Source: Lachnospiraceae bacterium (lineage in GTDB: Bacteria; Bacillota; Clostridia; Lachnospirales; Lachnospiraceae). Taken from it: DNA of 58,640 bases. Numbering within the stretch: position 1 is the stretch's first letter; each line of letters starts with the position of its first letter. Location: NCBI GenBank assembly GCA_017962105.1, contig JAGCVY010000009.1:1-58640 (forward strand), in the 5' to 3' direction. The notes under the pieces are model-generated. The model was not told the origin of the DNA, did not search any database, and saw nothing but the letters and a program-made list of their open reading frames with translations. A program made the translations under genes and the position numbers. Of this stretch, positions 33,818 to 42,955 are shown in pieces.

Positions 33818-34216
33818 ATGAGCGAAAAGAAGAAATCAGTAGTTTCTTTTATTGCTTTTCTGGCATTTTTGATTGTTGCTGCGGCGTGCTATATTGTTCT
33901 GACGAATTATTATAATGAGCTGAAAGGCGGCTGGAAGACAGTTCTTGCGGCCTGCTCCCTGGGTGCTGCAGTGTTGGCGGTGCAATTCGGTTTCCGGTTT
34001 GCTCTCAAGCCGAAATCGGGCGGAAAGATGCTGGCAGTTTCGGGATTGTTCTTCGGTGTCGTGCTTAAGATGTTATGGGACGGATTACAGCACCCGGAGG
34101 CAGGAAGCACGCATATTTCCACACCCATCAGTCTCCTGACATTCTACGGAATGATCGTGGCCGGATTTGTTGCGTTGGTTTGGGGAATCAAAATGATTGT
34201 CGGAAAAAAGAACTGA
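33818..34216 (+). CDS. Small membrane protein, four helices
   Basis: This 132-residue protein has a lysine-rich cytosolic N-terminus (MSEKKKS) and four hydrophobic segments (about 8-28, 41-61, 70-86 and 103-126). No family was recognised and no catalytic residues stand out. The ATG at 33818 has GGGGGAA seven bases upstream; an earlier in-frame start lacks a site. A strong terminator follows, shared with the convergent GGGtGRT gene. Confidence 0.75.
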   Translation: MSEKKKSVVSFIAFLAFLIVAAACYIVLTNYYNELKGGWKTVLAACSLGAAVLAVQFGFRFALKPKSGGKMLAVSGLFFGVVLKMLWDGLQHPEAGSTHISTPISLLTFYGMIVAGFVALVWGIKMIVGKKN

Positions 34217-34230
34217 AAAGCTATGTAAAA

Positions 34231-34264
34231 AAACGCCCTCGGCTATGCCGAAGGCGTTTTTTCT
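34231..34264. terminator. Bidirectional terminator
   Basis: AAACGCC (34231-34237) pairs with GGCGTTT (34253-34259) with an inner CGGC/GCCG stem. TTTTTT follows on both strands. It separates the membrane-protein gene from the GGGtGRT gene. Confidence 0.9.
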
Positions 34265-34289
34265 GTTGCTTGTAAATTTCCCGGCGGAA

Positions 34290-35300
34290 TCAGAAGTTTC
34301 CTGCGGTAGCAGCTTCCTCGATAGCAACTGCAACGGCAACCGTTGCACCGACCATCGGGTTGTTGCCCATACCGATCAGACCCATCATCTCAACGTGAGC
34401 CGGAACAGAAGAGGAGCCTGCGAACTGCGCGTCGCTGTGCATACGGCCGAGAGTATCGGTGAAACCGTAGGAAGCAGGACCTGCAGCCATGTTGTCCGGG
34501 TGAAGGGTACGACCGGTACCACCGCCGGATGCTACGGAGAAGTACTTCTTACCGGCCTCGGTGCGCTCCTTCTTGTAGGTGCCTGCAACCGGATGCTGGA
34601 AACGTGTCGGGTTCGTGGAGTTACCGGTGATGGAAACGTCTACGTTCTCCTTCCACATGATCGCAACGCCCTCCGGAACGGAGTCAGCGCCGTAGCAGTT
34701 AACCTTAGCGCGAAGACCGTCGGAGTAGGAGTGGCGGCTGATTTCCTTAACCGTGTTGGTGTAAGGATCGTACTCGGTCTCAACATGAGTGAAACCGTTG
34801 ATACGGCTGATGATCTTAGCGGCATCCTTGCCGAGACCGTTCAGGATAACGCGGAGCGGTTTCTTACGAACCTTGTTCGCCTTCTCGGCGATACCGATAG
34901 CACCCTCAGCGGCAGCAAAGGACTCGTGGCCTGCGAGGAATGCGAAGCAGTCGGTCTCCTCCTCAAGGAGCATCTTGCCGAGGTTGCCGTGTCCGAGACC
35001 AACCTTACGGGTGTCGGCAACGGAGCCCGGGATACAGAAAGCCTGAAGGCCTTCGCCGATCGCAGCAGCAGCGTCAGCAGCCTTGCGGCAGTTCTTCTTG
35101 ATCGCGATTGCAGCGCCTACGGTGTAAGCCCAGCAAGCGTTCTCGAAGCAGATCGGCTGGATCTTCTTGACCTGATCATAAACGTTCAGGCCTGCGTCCT
35201 TGGTAATCTTCTCAGCTTCTTCGATGGAGGAGATACCATAGCTGTTCAAAACGGAATTGATCTTGTCAATTCTTCTTTCATACGATTCAAATAATGCCAT
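34290..35300 (-). CDS. GGGtGRT family protein of unknown function
   Basis: This 336-residue protein carries the motif SGGGTGRTLHPDNMAAGP (near 258-275), for which the GGGtGRT family is named, together with GHGNLGKML, AFLAGHESFAAAEG and a Gly-rich C-terminus. Members are known to sit beside a NifU/IscU-like scaffold gene, as here, 12 bases downstream of it. The biochemical role is not established; metal or Fe-S chemistry is suggested by the partner. It has no membrane helix or signal peptide. AGGAGGAAACTACA precedes the ATG. Confidence 0.88.
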   Translation of the reverse strand: MALFESYERRIDKINSVLNSYGISSIEEAEKITKDAGLNVYDQVKKIQPICFENACWAYTVGAAIAIKKNCRKAADAAAAIGEGLQAFCIPGSVADTRKVGLGHGNLGKMLLEEETDCFAFLAGHESFAAAEGAIGIAEKANKVRKKPLRVILNGLGKDAAKIISRINGFTHVETEYDPYTNTVKEISRHSYSDGLRAKVNCYGADSVPEGVAIMWKENVDVSITGNSTNPTRFQHPVAGTYKKERTEAGKKYFSVASGGGTGRTLHPDNMAAGPASYGFTDTLGRMHSDAQFAGSSSVPAHVEMMGLIGMGNNPMVGATVAVAVAIEEAATAGNF

Positions 35301-35312
35301 TGTAGTTTCCTC

Positions 35313-36023
35313 CTAGTTCAACTCTAACTCTTTGTCGGTTCTCGGGTCAATGATCTTGACAGCGTCAGCAACACGGCCGTACTGACCGCAAGCCTTAGCG
35401 TAAGCGGTGTTCGGATCGTCACCCTTCTTGATGAAGTCGGTCATCTTGCCGAGGGAAACGAACTTGTAGCCGATGATCTGGTTGTCAGCGTCAAGTGCGA
35501 TACCGGTAACATAACCCTCAGCCATCTCGAGATAGCGGGGACCCTTCTTCAGGGTACCGTACATCGTACCAACCTGGCTGCGGAGACCCTTGCCGAGGTC
35601 CTCAAGACCTGCACCTACCGGAAGACCGTCCTCGGAAAATGCGCTCTGGGAACGACCGTATACGATCTGCAGGAACAGCTCGCGCATAGCGGTGTTGATC
35701 GCGTCGCACACAATGTCCGTGTTAAGAGCTTCAAAAACGGTAAGACCGGGAAGGATCTCAGATGCCATTGCAGCGGAATGGGTCATACCGGAGCAGCCGA
35801 TGGTCTCAACCAAAGCTTCCTGGATGATACCTTCCTTGATGTTAAGCGAGAGCTTGCAAGCGCCCTGCTGAGGAGCACACCAGCCGACACCGTGCGTGAA
35901 GCCGGAAATGTCCTTCACTTCCTTCGCCTGGATCCATTTGGCTTCTTCGGGAATCGGAGCACAGCCGTGATGAACGCCCTGTGCTACGGTGCACATGTTT
36001 TCTACTTCCTGAGAATAAATCAT
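35313..36023 (-). CDS. NifU/IscU-like iron-sulfur scaffold protein, partner of GGGtGRT
   Basis: This 236-residue protein has an IscU-like fold with candidate cluster cysteines in GVGWCAPQQGACKLS and VETIGCSGMTHSAA (about 47-80). It has an extra C-terminal half of unknown function. The usual third IscU cysteine is not obvious, so it is a divergent scaffold. The start at 36023 is chosen as the conserved beginning; the AAAGGAG site lies 11 bases upstream, somewhat far. It forms a tight two-gene operon with the GGGtGRT gene. It ends in a genuine TAG stop. Confidence 0.82.
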   Translation of the reverse strand: MIYSQEVENMCTVAQGVHHGCAPIPEEAKWIQAKEVKDISGFTHGVGWCAPQQGACKLSLNIKEGIIQEALVETIGCSGMTHSAAMASEILPGLTVFEALNTDIVCDAINTAMRELFLQIVYGRSQSAFSEDGLPVGAGLEDLGKGLRSQVGTMYGTLKKGPRYLEMAEGYVTGIALDADNQIIGYKFVSLGKMTDFIKKGDDPNTAYAKACGQYGRVADAVKIIDPRTDKELELN

Positions 36024-36069
36024 ACGATGAAAAACTCCTTTCATTTGATGTGGAAAATACACCGAAAGT

Positions 36070-36080
36070 ATTTTACCATA
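36070..36080 (-). promoter_or_regulatory. Extended -10 element of the scaffold/GGGtGRT operon
   Basis: On the minus strand, TATGG directly before TAAAAT (36075-36070). No good -35 box was found. GGAAAATAC (36088-36096) lies just upstream. Confidence 0.4.
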
Positions 36081-36161
36081 CAGCCTTGGAAAATACTATA
36101 CAAAAAAACGGGGTAAGTCTGTGAATTTTGCGTGACATCCTCCGAAATCGGAAAATACGGG

Positions 36162-36190
36162 TGGATATTACGGCTCCGATGTGGTAAAAT
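36162..36190 (+). promoter_or_regulatory. Promoter of the sortase gene
   Basis: TGGATA (36162-36167), a 17-bp spacer ending TGTGG, and TAAAAT (36185-36190). It is an extended -10 type with a weak -35. The dispersed motif CGGAAAATAC lies just upstream at 36149. Confidence 0.5.
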
Positions 36191-36262
36191 ACCAAAGAGC
36201 GCCGGGCAACGGCGTTTTTCGTCATGCGCACAGGTTTTAACCCTGTGGGAAAGGAGGATACC

Positions 36263-37264
36263 GTGGGCGAACAGTTCAGCCTGAGCGAGAAGAAAGAAAT
36301 CCGCAGGAAAGCGCAGGAGATTGCCAAAGCAGATCTGCTTGCAAGGCGGGAAGCCGTGCTTCAGGAATCGGAAGAAGCAGCGCGGAAAGCGACGCTGGCA
36401 AGACGGAGCTCCGGCGGGATCATGAACATCATCCTGCTTCTCTCGTCGATGGTGTTCGTCGTGTGTATCCTTGAGATCGGCTGGTATTATTTTAAGGGCT
36501 ATCAGTATGAAAAGCAGCAGAACGAGCTTGTCGAGGGAATGAAGGGCGGTATCGCATCGGATATCGATTTCTCCTCGTTGGAAGCGCCGGAACTCGTGGA
36601 AGTGAACCTCTTCCCGGATGAGGGCGATTATCAGCTTGTATCCACTGTGCGCCGCAAGTTCTCCACGGAGGTTTCCGACCGTTGGAAGGAACAGTACCGG
36701 TATCTGTCGTCAGCGAACTCGGATTGCTTCGGCTATATCGAGATCCCGGATACCCGGATCAGCCTGCCCGTCATGTTTACGCCGAAGAATATTGAGTATT
36801 ACCTCTACCGGAACTTCAGCGGCAGCTACGAGACCCGCGGGACTCCGTTTTTGGACAAGCAGACGAAGCTGGGGGAGAGCCAGAACTATATCATTTACGC
36901 TCATAACATGCACGACGGAAGCGCCTTCGGTACGCTGCCGCAGTACATGAAAGAAGACTATTATAACGAACACAAGTACATCTACTTCAACACGGCGATC
37001 AGCGAGGGCGTCTATGAGATCTTCGCGGTCTGCAAGACGCAGATCTACAGCGCCGGAAGCGGTCAGTTCCGCTACCACACCTACGGCGGCGTGCTTTCCA
37101 AGAGTGATTTTGAACTCTATGTCAAGGAAGTGAAGAAAATGTCCCGTTACCGCTCGGATCTTCCCGTGGAATGGGGCGATGAACTGATCACGCTTTCCAC
37201 CTGTTACCACGACCAGCCAAACGACGACGGCCGTTTGATCATCGTGGCAAAACGAATCAAATAA
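36263..37264 (+). CDS. srtB: Class B sortase
   Basis: This 333-residue membrane-anchored transpeptidase attaches proteins with a sorting motif to the cell wall. A charged cytosolic N-terminus (1-50), one membrane helix (about 55-78) and the sortase beta-barrel follow. The catalytic residues are present: His in IIYAHNMHDGSAFG, Cys in ITLSTCYHD and Arg in GRLIIVAKR. The GTG at 36263 is chosen because AAGGAGG lies five to six bases upstream; an ATG 13 codons earlier lacks a site. No obvious sortase substrate lies beside it. Confidence 0.93.
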   Translation: MGEQFSLSEKKEIRRKAQEIAKADLLARREAVLQESEEAARKATLARRSSGGIMNIILLLSSMVFVVCILEIGWYYFKGYQYEKQQNELVEGMKGGIASDIDFSSLEAPELVEVNLFPDEGDYQLVSTVRRKFSTEVSDRWKEQYRYLSSANSDCFGYIEIPDTRISLPVMFTPKNIEYYLYRNFSGSYETRGTPFLDKQTKLGESQNYIIYAHNMHDGSAFGTLPQYMKEDYYNEHKYIYFNTAISEGVYEIFAVCKTQIYSAGSGQFRYHTYGGVLSKSDFELYVKEVKKMSRYRSDLPVEWGDELITLSTCYHDQPNDDGRLIIVAKRIK

Positions 37265-37286
37265 ACGCAGGAATTTCAGGACAGTT

Positions 37287-38363
37287 ATGGCAATACAGAT
37301 ATTTCAACCCAAATTGGACAATGACCGCAGAGTCATTGTGATCAGCGATGCTCTGGGCAATTATGACGCCTTTGTAAGGCTTCTTGAGAAGGTCCGCTAC
37401 ACCAGAGAAGATTACCTGGTTTTGTTAGGCAATCTCGTGGAGCGCGGTCCGGAGAGCCTCCGGACCCTTCGCTACGTCATGGATCTCGCGAAGAACCGAA
37501 GAGTGTTTGCGGTGATGGGCGATATGGACATCGTCTGCAGCGAGGTGTTCCGCCCCGATCGAAACAACGAGCTTCTCCAATATGTACTCCGGAACCATTC
37601 TCTGATCCGCGATATGTGTGCGGAACAGGGGATCCGTCTTTCTCTGGATGTAAACATGCATTCCATCAAGCTGGCTCTTCGGGAAATCTATGCGGAGGAG
37701 TTTGATTATATCCTTTCCCTTCCGCATGTGATCGAGACACCGAATTTTGTTTTTGCCCATGCACAGATCCTTCCCGGTGAACTGGATGAGATGAATCCCA
37801 GGGATGTGTACCGGGCGGAGGCGTTTCTGAACAAGGGATTTTTCTTTGACCGCTATGTTGTGGTCGGGCATTGGCCGAATCTGCGGTATCCCGAATACAA
37901 GCGGTGTGCGAATCCGATCATCATCCCGTCGCGGAAGATCATCAGCATCGACGGCGGTATGACCGTGCTTCGGGACGGCCAGATGAACGCCTTGATCATC
38001 CCGAATTGGGAGTCCACGGATTTTACGTATGAGAGCGTCGATAATTTTCCGAAGAAGAAGGCAATGAACAGTCAGAATGCCGGAATGGAACGGCATCTGA
38101 TCCAGGAGCCCGACAACCGGGTAAAGGTATTGAAGACCTCCGGCGACATGTGCTACTGCAGACAGGAGAAGACGGAGCATAATTTCTGGATTCCGAAGGC
38201 GTTTCTCACCCAGCGCACGGACGGCTGTTACACGGAGGATTACACGGATTATCAGCTGAAGGTGACGTTTGAGGATGAGGTTTCGGTGGTGCTGGAAACT
38301 TCAAGAGGAACGCTCGTGAAAAGAGACGGCGTGACCGGATGGTACTACGGAATGCTTCAGTAG
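37287..38363 (+). CDS. Metallophosphoesterase-fold protein lacking catalytic residues
   Basis: This 358-residue protein follows the layout of bis-(5'-nucleosyl)-tetraphosphatase/PPP-type phosphatases, but the metal motifs are altered. SDALGN (20-25) replaces the usual GDxHGN, GNLVERG (48-54) replaces GDxVDRG, and GDMD (78-81) replaces GNHE/GNHD. VVGHWPN remains near 190. The loss of most metal ligands suggests a pseudo-phosphatase. The C-terminal 110 residues form a separate beta-rich domain. It lies 22 bases behind sortase B, so the two are co-transcribed and may share a surface-related role. It ends in a TAG stop. Confidence 0.82.
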   Translation: MAIQIFQPKLDNDRRVIVISDALGNYDAFVRLLEKVRYTREDYLVLLGNLVERGPESLRTLRYVMDLAKNRRVFAVMGDMDIVCSEVFRPDRNNELLQYVLRNHSLIRDMCAEQGIRLSLDVNMHSIKLALREIYAEEFDYILSLPHVIETPNFVFAHAQILPGELDEMNPRDVYRAEAFLNKGFFFDRYVVVGHWPNLRYPEYKRCANPIIIPSRKIISIDGGMTVLRDGQMNALIIPNWESTDFTYESVDNFPKKKAMNSQNAGMERHLIQEPDNRVKVLKTSGDMCYCRQEKTEHNFWIPKAFLTQRTDGCYTEDYTDYQLKVTFEDEVSVVLETSRGTLVKRDGVTGWYYGMLQ

Positions 38364-38399
38364 ATATCGGATGGTTTTACGGAACTGAAAAACAATGAG

Positions 38400-38433
38400 A
38401 AAGCGGGACTGCCGTGATGACAGTCCCGCTTTT
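38400..38433. terminator. Bidirectional terminator
   Basis: AAAGCGGGACTG pairs with CAGTCCCGCTTT around a nine-base loop, followed by TTTT. It sits between the convergent phosphatase-like and activase genes. Confidence 0.9.
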
Positions 38434-38448
38434 TTGTGTTTCATATGA

Positions 38449-39738
38449 TTACTGCTTGGCCGGTTCCTTTGATGCGTTCAACCGCTTCTGGGCAGTGGAG
38501 AGCATCAGTTTGATACGGTTCAGCTGGTTTACCTCGCTGGCACCGGGATCATAGTCAACGGCCACGATGTTGGACTCTGGATGACGGAGACGAAGCTCCT
38601 TGATGACACCCTTGCCGACGATGTGGTTTGGAAGGCAGGCAAACGGCTGCGTACACACGATGTTCGGTGCGCCTTCTTCGATGAGTTCCAACATTTCCGC
38701 GGTGAGAAACCAGCCCTCGCCGGTCATATTGCCCACCGATACGATGGGAGCGGCTTTCTCCGCAAGGTCCTTGATGTGCGAAGGCGCCGTGAAGCGTTTG
38801 CTCGCAGCCAGAGCCTTTCTCGCAGGTTTGCGGAACCATTCGATCAGCCGGATGGCAAGGTTGTTGTACCTTGCTTCCTTCTTGCTCTTTCCGAGGAACT
38901 CGGACTTGAAGTTGCAGTCGTAACAGCAGTAGAGGAAGAAGTCCAGAAGGTCAGGGCAGACTGCCTCTGCGCCTTCCTGTTCCAAAAGCTCCACAAGGTG
39001 GTTGTTGGCGGTGGGAAGGAACTTCACTAAGATCTCGCCGACAACGCCGACTCGAGGCTTCTTAAGACCTTCCACAACGGGAAGCTCATCGAATTCCTTT
39101 ACGATGTCGCGGCAGTTCTTCTTGAACTTACTAAGACGCCCCTTGACGACATCCTTTGCGCAGATGGCGTTCCATTTTTCATATAATGCATCTGCGGAGC
39201 CGGGTACGAGCTCATAGGGCCGCACACGGTAGAGAACGCGCATGAAGATATCGCCGTAGATCAGGGCTTCCAAGGCGCTCTTGAGTAAACTCGGCGTGTA
39301 CTCGAGTCCCGGATTTTTCTCGATACCGCTGGTGCTGATGGAGATAACCGGGATATGACCCATGCCGGCCTTCTGAAGGGCCCGGCGGATAAATCCGATG
39401 TAGTTGGTGGCACGGCAGCCGCCGCCGGTCTGGGAGATCATGACGGCCACGCGGTTTAAGTCGTATTTGCCGGACTGGAGTGCGCTCATGATCTGGCCGA
39501 CCACAATCAGGGACGGGTAGCAGGCGTCGTTGTTTACGTACTGCAGACCCACGTCGATGGCGTCGCGGTTGTCGTTGCTGTCAAGCACTTCAATGTTATA
39601 TCCGTGAGCACGGAGTGCAGGCTCGATCAAGCGGAAATGGATCGGTGACATCTGAGGCGCGAGCAGCGTGTAATTCCTGCGCATATCCTCGGTGAAGATC
39701 ACGCGGTTGTGTGCCGAAGAGTAAACCGGTGCGGACAC
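38449..39738 (-). CDS. C-terminal part of the acyl-CoA dehydratase activase, downstream of the TAG
   Basis: These 429 codons are the C-terminal part of the giant activase. They are in the same reading frame as the 951-codon upstream part, and the frame is open all the way from the TAG at 39841. They hold a 2-hydroxyacyl-CoA dehydratase-like region (LLAPQMSPIHFRLIEPALR, YVNNDACYPSLIVVGQI, CTQPFACLPNHIVGKGV). The listed start is a GTG at 39738 without a ribosome site, so independent translation is doubtful. The 34 codons before it (IYTVLKIDEVNNLGAARIR...) also look like conserved protein. The part is expressed only if the TAG is read through, reinitiated past or is a sequencing error. Confidence 0.75.
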   Translation of the reverse strand: MSAPVYSSAHNRVIFTEDMRRNYTLLAPQMSPIHFRLIEPALRAHGYNIEVLDSNDNRDAIDVGLQYVNNDACYPSLIVVGQIMSALQSGKYDLNRVAVMISQTGGGCRATNYIGFIRRALQKAGMGHIPVISISTSGIEKNPGLEYTPSLLKSALEALIYGDIFMRVLYRVRPYELVPGSADALYEKWNAICAKDVVKGRLSKFKKNCRDIVKEFDELPVVEGLKKPRVGVVGEILVKFLPTANNHLVELLEQEGAEAVCPDLLDFFLYCCYDCNFKSEFLGKSKKEARYNNLAIRLIEWFRKPARKALAASKRFTAPSHIKDLAEKAAPIVSVGNMTGEGWFLTAEMLELIEEGAPNIVCTQPFACLPNHIVGKGVIKELRLRHPESNIVAVDYDPGASEVNQLNRIKLMLSTAQKRLNASKEPAKQ

Positions 39739-39840
39739 GTGCTTCTTCTTGCGCTCGCGAACGGCAGACAGAAGCGAACGGACACGGATGCGCGCTGCAC
39801 CGAGGTTGTTGACCTCATCGATCTTGAGAACCGTGTAAAT

Positions 39841-42696
39841 CTAGCCTGCAGTGGTAAGAATATCGCTCACTCCGTCGGTCGTGACGGCGTCGAGACCGCA
39901 GCCGAAGGAGTTCAGCTGGATCAGCTCGAGATTTTCCTGCGTGCGGACAAAGGCCGCTGCGTTGTACAGTCTCGTGTGGTACATCCACTGGTCGACAACG
40001 ATCATCGGGCGGTCTACGCACCCCAGATGGGAAACGGAATCCTCCGTGAGAACGGCAACTCCGTAGGAGCAGATCATATCCGGGATACCGTGATGGATCT
40101 CGGGGTCGATATGGTACGGACGGCCCGCAAGAACGATACCCATGCGGCCGGTTTCCTTCAGGTAGGCAAGGGTTTCCTCGCCTTTGCGGCGGATATCCTC
40201 CTTGATCGCCATCTGTTCTTCCCAGGCAGCGTGAGCGGCGTCACGGATTTCCTGTTTTGCGATTCCCTTCGCAGTAAAATGACGCACCAGTCCGTCGGTG
40301 ATGATCTTCTCGTTTTCAAAGGAGAAGAACGGGTTCTCATAGACGACGTCGGTGGTTTTCAATTCGTCGACGTTGTTTTTGATATTTTCCCCGTAGGACG
40401 TGACGATCGGGCAGTTGTAATGGTTGCCGGCGCCCTCATCCTCCTTGTGCTCATAAGGAATGCAGGGGTAGAAGATATACGGAACCTTCTGGTTGATCAG
40501 CCAGCTGATGTGGCCGTGGGCAAGCTTGGCAGGGTAGCATTCCGACTCACTCGGAATGGATTCGATACCCAGCTCGTAGATCTTTCGGTTGGAAGCCGGC
40601 GAGACGATGACGCGGTAGCCGAGCTTCGTGAAGAACGTAAACCAGAACGGGTAGTTTTCATACATGTTGAGGACGCGCGGAATACCGACGATCCCTCGGG
40701 GAGCCTGCGTGATGGTGAGAGGCTCGTAGTCGAAGGTTCTCTTCAGCTTGTACTCGAAGAGGTTCGGGATGCCTTCCTTGTTCTTCTCCTTGCCGATACC
40801 GCGTTCGCAACGGTTGCCGGAGATAAACTGACGGCCCCCGGAGAATCGGTTGATCGTGAGGAGACAGGCGTTGGTACAGCCCTTGCAGCGGGCCATGGAG
40901 GTCTCGAACTTGAGGTCGTTTAAGTCCTCGCGGGAAATCATCGTAGTTGCAGTGCCCTCGTAGTGGTCGCGGGCGATGAGCGCGGCGCCGAAGGCGCCCA
41001 TGATACCGGCGATATCGGGACGGATCACCTCGCATCCCGCGATGCGCTCAAAACTTCGCAGAACGGCGTCGTTATAGAAGGTTCCGCCCTGCACAACGAT
41101 CTTGGAACCAAGTTCCTTAGCGGAAGTTACCTTGATAACTTTGTAAAGGGCGTTCTTGATGACGGAGTACGCAAGGCCGGCGGAGATGTCTGCAACGGTA
41201 GCGCCTTCCTTCTGCGCCTGCTTCACCTTCGAGTTCATGAAGACGGTACAGCGGGAGCCGAGGTCGATGGGATTTTCCGCAAAAAGAGCAATCTTCGCAA
41301 AATCCGCCACCTCATAATCCAGACTCTTGGCAAACGTCTCAATGAAGGAGCCGCAGCCCGAGGAACAGGCCTCGTTGAGCTGCACCTTGTCGACGGTTCC
41401 GTTCTTGATCTGAATGCACTTCATATCCTGACCGCCGATGTCGAGAATGCAGTCGACGTCGGGATTGAAGAATGCGGCAGCATGGTAGTGGGCAACAGTC
41501 TCAACCTCCCCCTCGTCGAGCATGAGGGCAGCCTTTACCAGAAGCTCGCCGTAACCGGTGGAGCAGGTGCGGACAATCCGCGCGCTGTCCGGCAACAGGG
41601 AATAAACCTCCTTCAAAGCCTTGATGGTGGTCTTTAAGAGGCTTCCGTTATTGTTGCTGTAGAAGGAATACAGAAGAGAACCGTCCTCGCCCACAAGCGC
41701 GAGCTTGGTGGTGGTGGAGCCGGCGTCGATACCTAAGAAGCAGTCGCCTTCATAGCTGGCGAGATCGCCCTTGCCGACGGTATGGATGCTGTGTCTCTCG
41801 GAAAATGCCTCATATTCCTCCTTGGAGGAGAACAGAGGCGCCATCCGGTTGACCTCAAACGCCATCTCGATACCGTTCGCCAAGCGGTCATGCATCGCAG
41901 AGAGAAGAACCGGGTTGTCCTTCTGGGAGGACATTGCCGATCCGATGGCGGCGAACAGATGGGAGTGATCGGGAGCATAGACCTGCTCATCTGTAAGCTT
42001 CAGAGTGCGGATGAAAGCCTGACGAAGCTCCGTCAGGAAGTGAAGCGGACCGCCTAAGAAAGCGACATTGCCGCGGATGGGCTTGCCGCAGGCGAGACCG
42101 CTGATGGTCTGGTTGACAACCGCCTGGAAGATGGAAGCCGCGAGATCGGGCTTGGTTGCACCCTCGTTGATCAGCGGCTGGATATCGGTTTTCGCAAACA
42201 CGCCGCAGCGCGCTGCGATGGGATAGATGGCCTGATAGGATTTTGCGTATTCATTGAGACCTGCGGCGTCAGTCTTTAACAGACTCGCCATCTGGTCGAT
42301 GAAGGAACCGGTGCCGCCCGCACAGATACCGTTCATGCGCTGGTCGATACCGTTGGTGAAATAGATGATCTTCGCATCCTCGCCGCCGAGCTCGATCGCG
42401 ACGTCGGTTTTCGGGGAATAGAATTCAAGCGCGTTGGAAACAGCGACAACTTCCTGAATAAAAGGAACCTCGAGATGTTTGGAGATGGTCAGACCTCCGG
42501 ATCCGGTAATCATCGGGCAGACCTCGCGGTCCCCGATCTTCTCAATGGCTCTGCCGATCAGCAAGGCCAGAGTCTGCTGGATGTTTGCAAAATGCCGCTC
42601 ATAGTCGGAGAACAGGATGTCCCCGTTGTCATTGCGGATGGCAATTTTCACGGTGGTGGAGCCGATGTCCACGCCCATGGTCAGTAGTTCACTCAT
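39841..42696 (-). CDS. Acyl-CoA dehydratase activase, N-terminal part ending at an in-frame TAG
   Basis: These 951 residues contain two BadF/BadG-type ATPase domains ([10 protein letters not shown] near 10 and [14 protein letters not shown] near 325), each with ASKHA nucleotide-binding motifs and cysteine segments ([28 protein letters not shown]) expected to hold a bridging [4Fe-4S] cluster. A DUF2229-type region follows. Activases of this type use ATP to inject electrons into 2-hydroxyacyl-CoA dehydratases. Family members are usually near 1,400 residues in one chain. Here codon 952 is TAG and the frame stays open for 463 more codons. The start follows an AGGTAAATC sequence, a weak ribosome site. 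It has its own promoter. Confidence 0.88.
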   Translation of the reverse strand: MSELLTMGVDIGSTTVKIAIRNDNGDILFSDYERHFANIQQTLALLIGRAIEKIGDREVCPMITGSGGLTISKHLEVPFIQEVVAVSNALEFYSPKTDVAIELGGEDAKIIYFTNGIDQRMNGICAGGTGSFIDQMASLLKTDAAGLNEYAKSYQAIYPIAARCGVFAKTDIQPLINEGATKPDLAASIFQAVVNQTISGLACGKPIRGNVAFLGGPLHFLTELRQAFIRTLKLTDEQVYAPDHSHLFAAIGSAMSSQKDNPVLLSAMHDRLANGIEMAFEVNRMAPLFSSKEEYEAFSERHSIHTVGKGDLASYEGDCFLGIDAGSTTTKLALVGEDGSLLYSFYSNNNGSLLKTTIKALKEVYSLLPDSARIVRTCSTGYGELLVKAALMLDEGEVETVAHYHAAAFFNPDVDCILDIGGQDMKCIQIKNGTVDKVQLNEACSSGCGSFIETFAKSLDYEVADFAKIALFAENPIDLGSRCTVFMNSKVKQAQKEGATVADISAGLAYSVIKNALYKVIKVTSAKELGSKIVVQGGTFYNDAVLRSFERIAGCEVIRPDIAGIMGAFGAALIARDHYEGTATTMISREDLNDLKFETSMARCKGCTNACLLTINRFSGGRQFISGNRCERGIGKEKNKEGIPNLFEYKLKRTFDYEPLTITQAPRGIVGIPRVLNMYENYPFWFTFFTKLGYRVIVSPASNRKIYELGIESIPSESECYPAKLAHGHISWLINQKVPYIFYPCIPYEHKEDEGAGNHYNCPIVTSYGENIKNNVDELKTTDVVYENPFFSFENEKIITDGLVRHFTAKGIAKQEIRDAAHAAWEEQMAIKEDIRRKGEETLAYLKETGRMGIVLAGRPYHIDPEIHHGIPDMICSYGVAVLTEDSVSHLGCVDRPMIVVDQWMYHTRLYNAAAFVRTQENLELIQLNSFGCGLDAVTTDGVSDILTTAG

Positions 42697-42811
42697 GATT
42701 TACCTCGTTTTACTTCTCGTTTTGATCCCGGACGCCCCACATTTGCGTCGAGTCGGAAACCGCCTGAAGCGGTATTGAAAAACGTATATAATCATATGCG
42801 CATACAAAGGC

Positions 42812-42840
42812 AGTATACTTTATTTTCCGTAAAATGGCAA
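42812..42840 (-). promoter_or_regulatory. Promoter of the activase gene
   Basis: On the minus strand, TTGCCA (42840-42835), a 17-bp spacer and TATACT (42817-42812). The spacer contains one copy of the dispersed motif ATTTTCCG. The leader is about 110 bases with a small ACCGC/GCGGT hairpin. Confidence 0.75.
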
Positions 42841-42863
42841 CTGTTTGTTTCTTCCCCTTGCGC

Positions 42864-42892
42864 TTGCGATAATATGTCCCCTGTGGTAAAAT
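42864..42892 (+). promoter_or_regulatory. Promoter of pyrK-pyrD
   Basis: TTGCGA (42864-42869), a 17-bp spacer ending TGTGG, and TAAAAT (42887-42892). It is divergent from the activase promoter. No PyrR-type attenuator is visible in the short leader. Confidence 0.7.
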
Positions 42893-42955
42893 AACAGAGT
42901 ACCCGCGGGCGAAATACGGCGGTTACCAACGTATCGAACAGAGATGGAGGGTTCC

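Noticed and set aside
39841-39843. General recoding of TAG in this organism
   Set aside because: At least five other genes in the window end naturally at TAG, so the split activase is a local event.
39709-40923. 404-codon frame opposite the activase gene
   Set aside because: Antisense shadow; the activase frame contains the family motifs.
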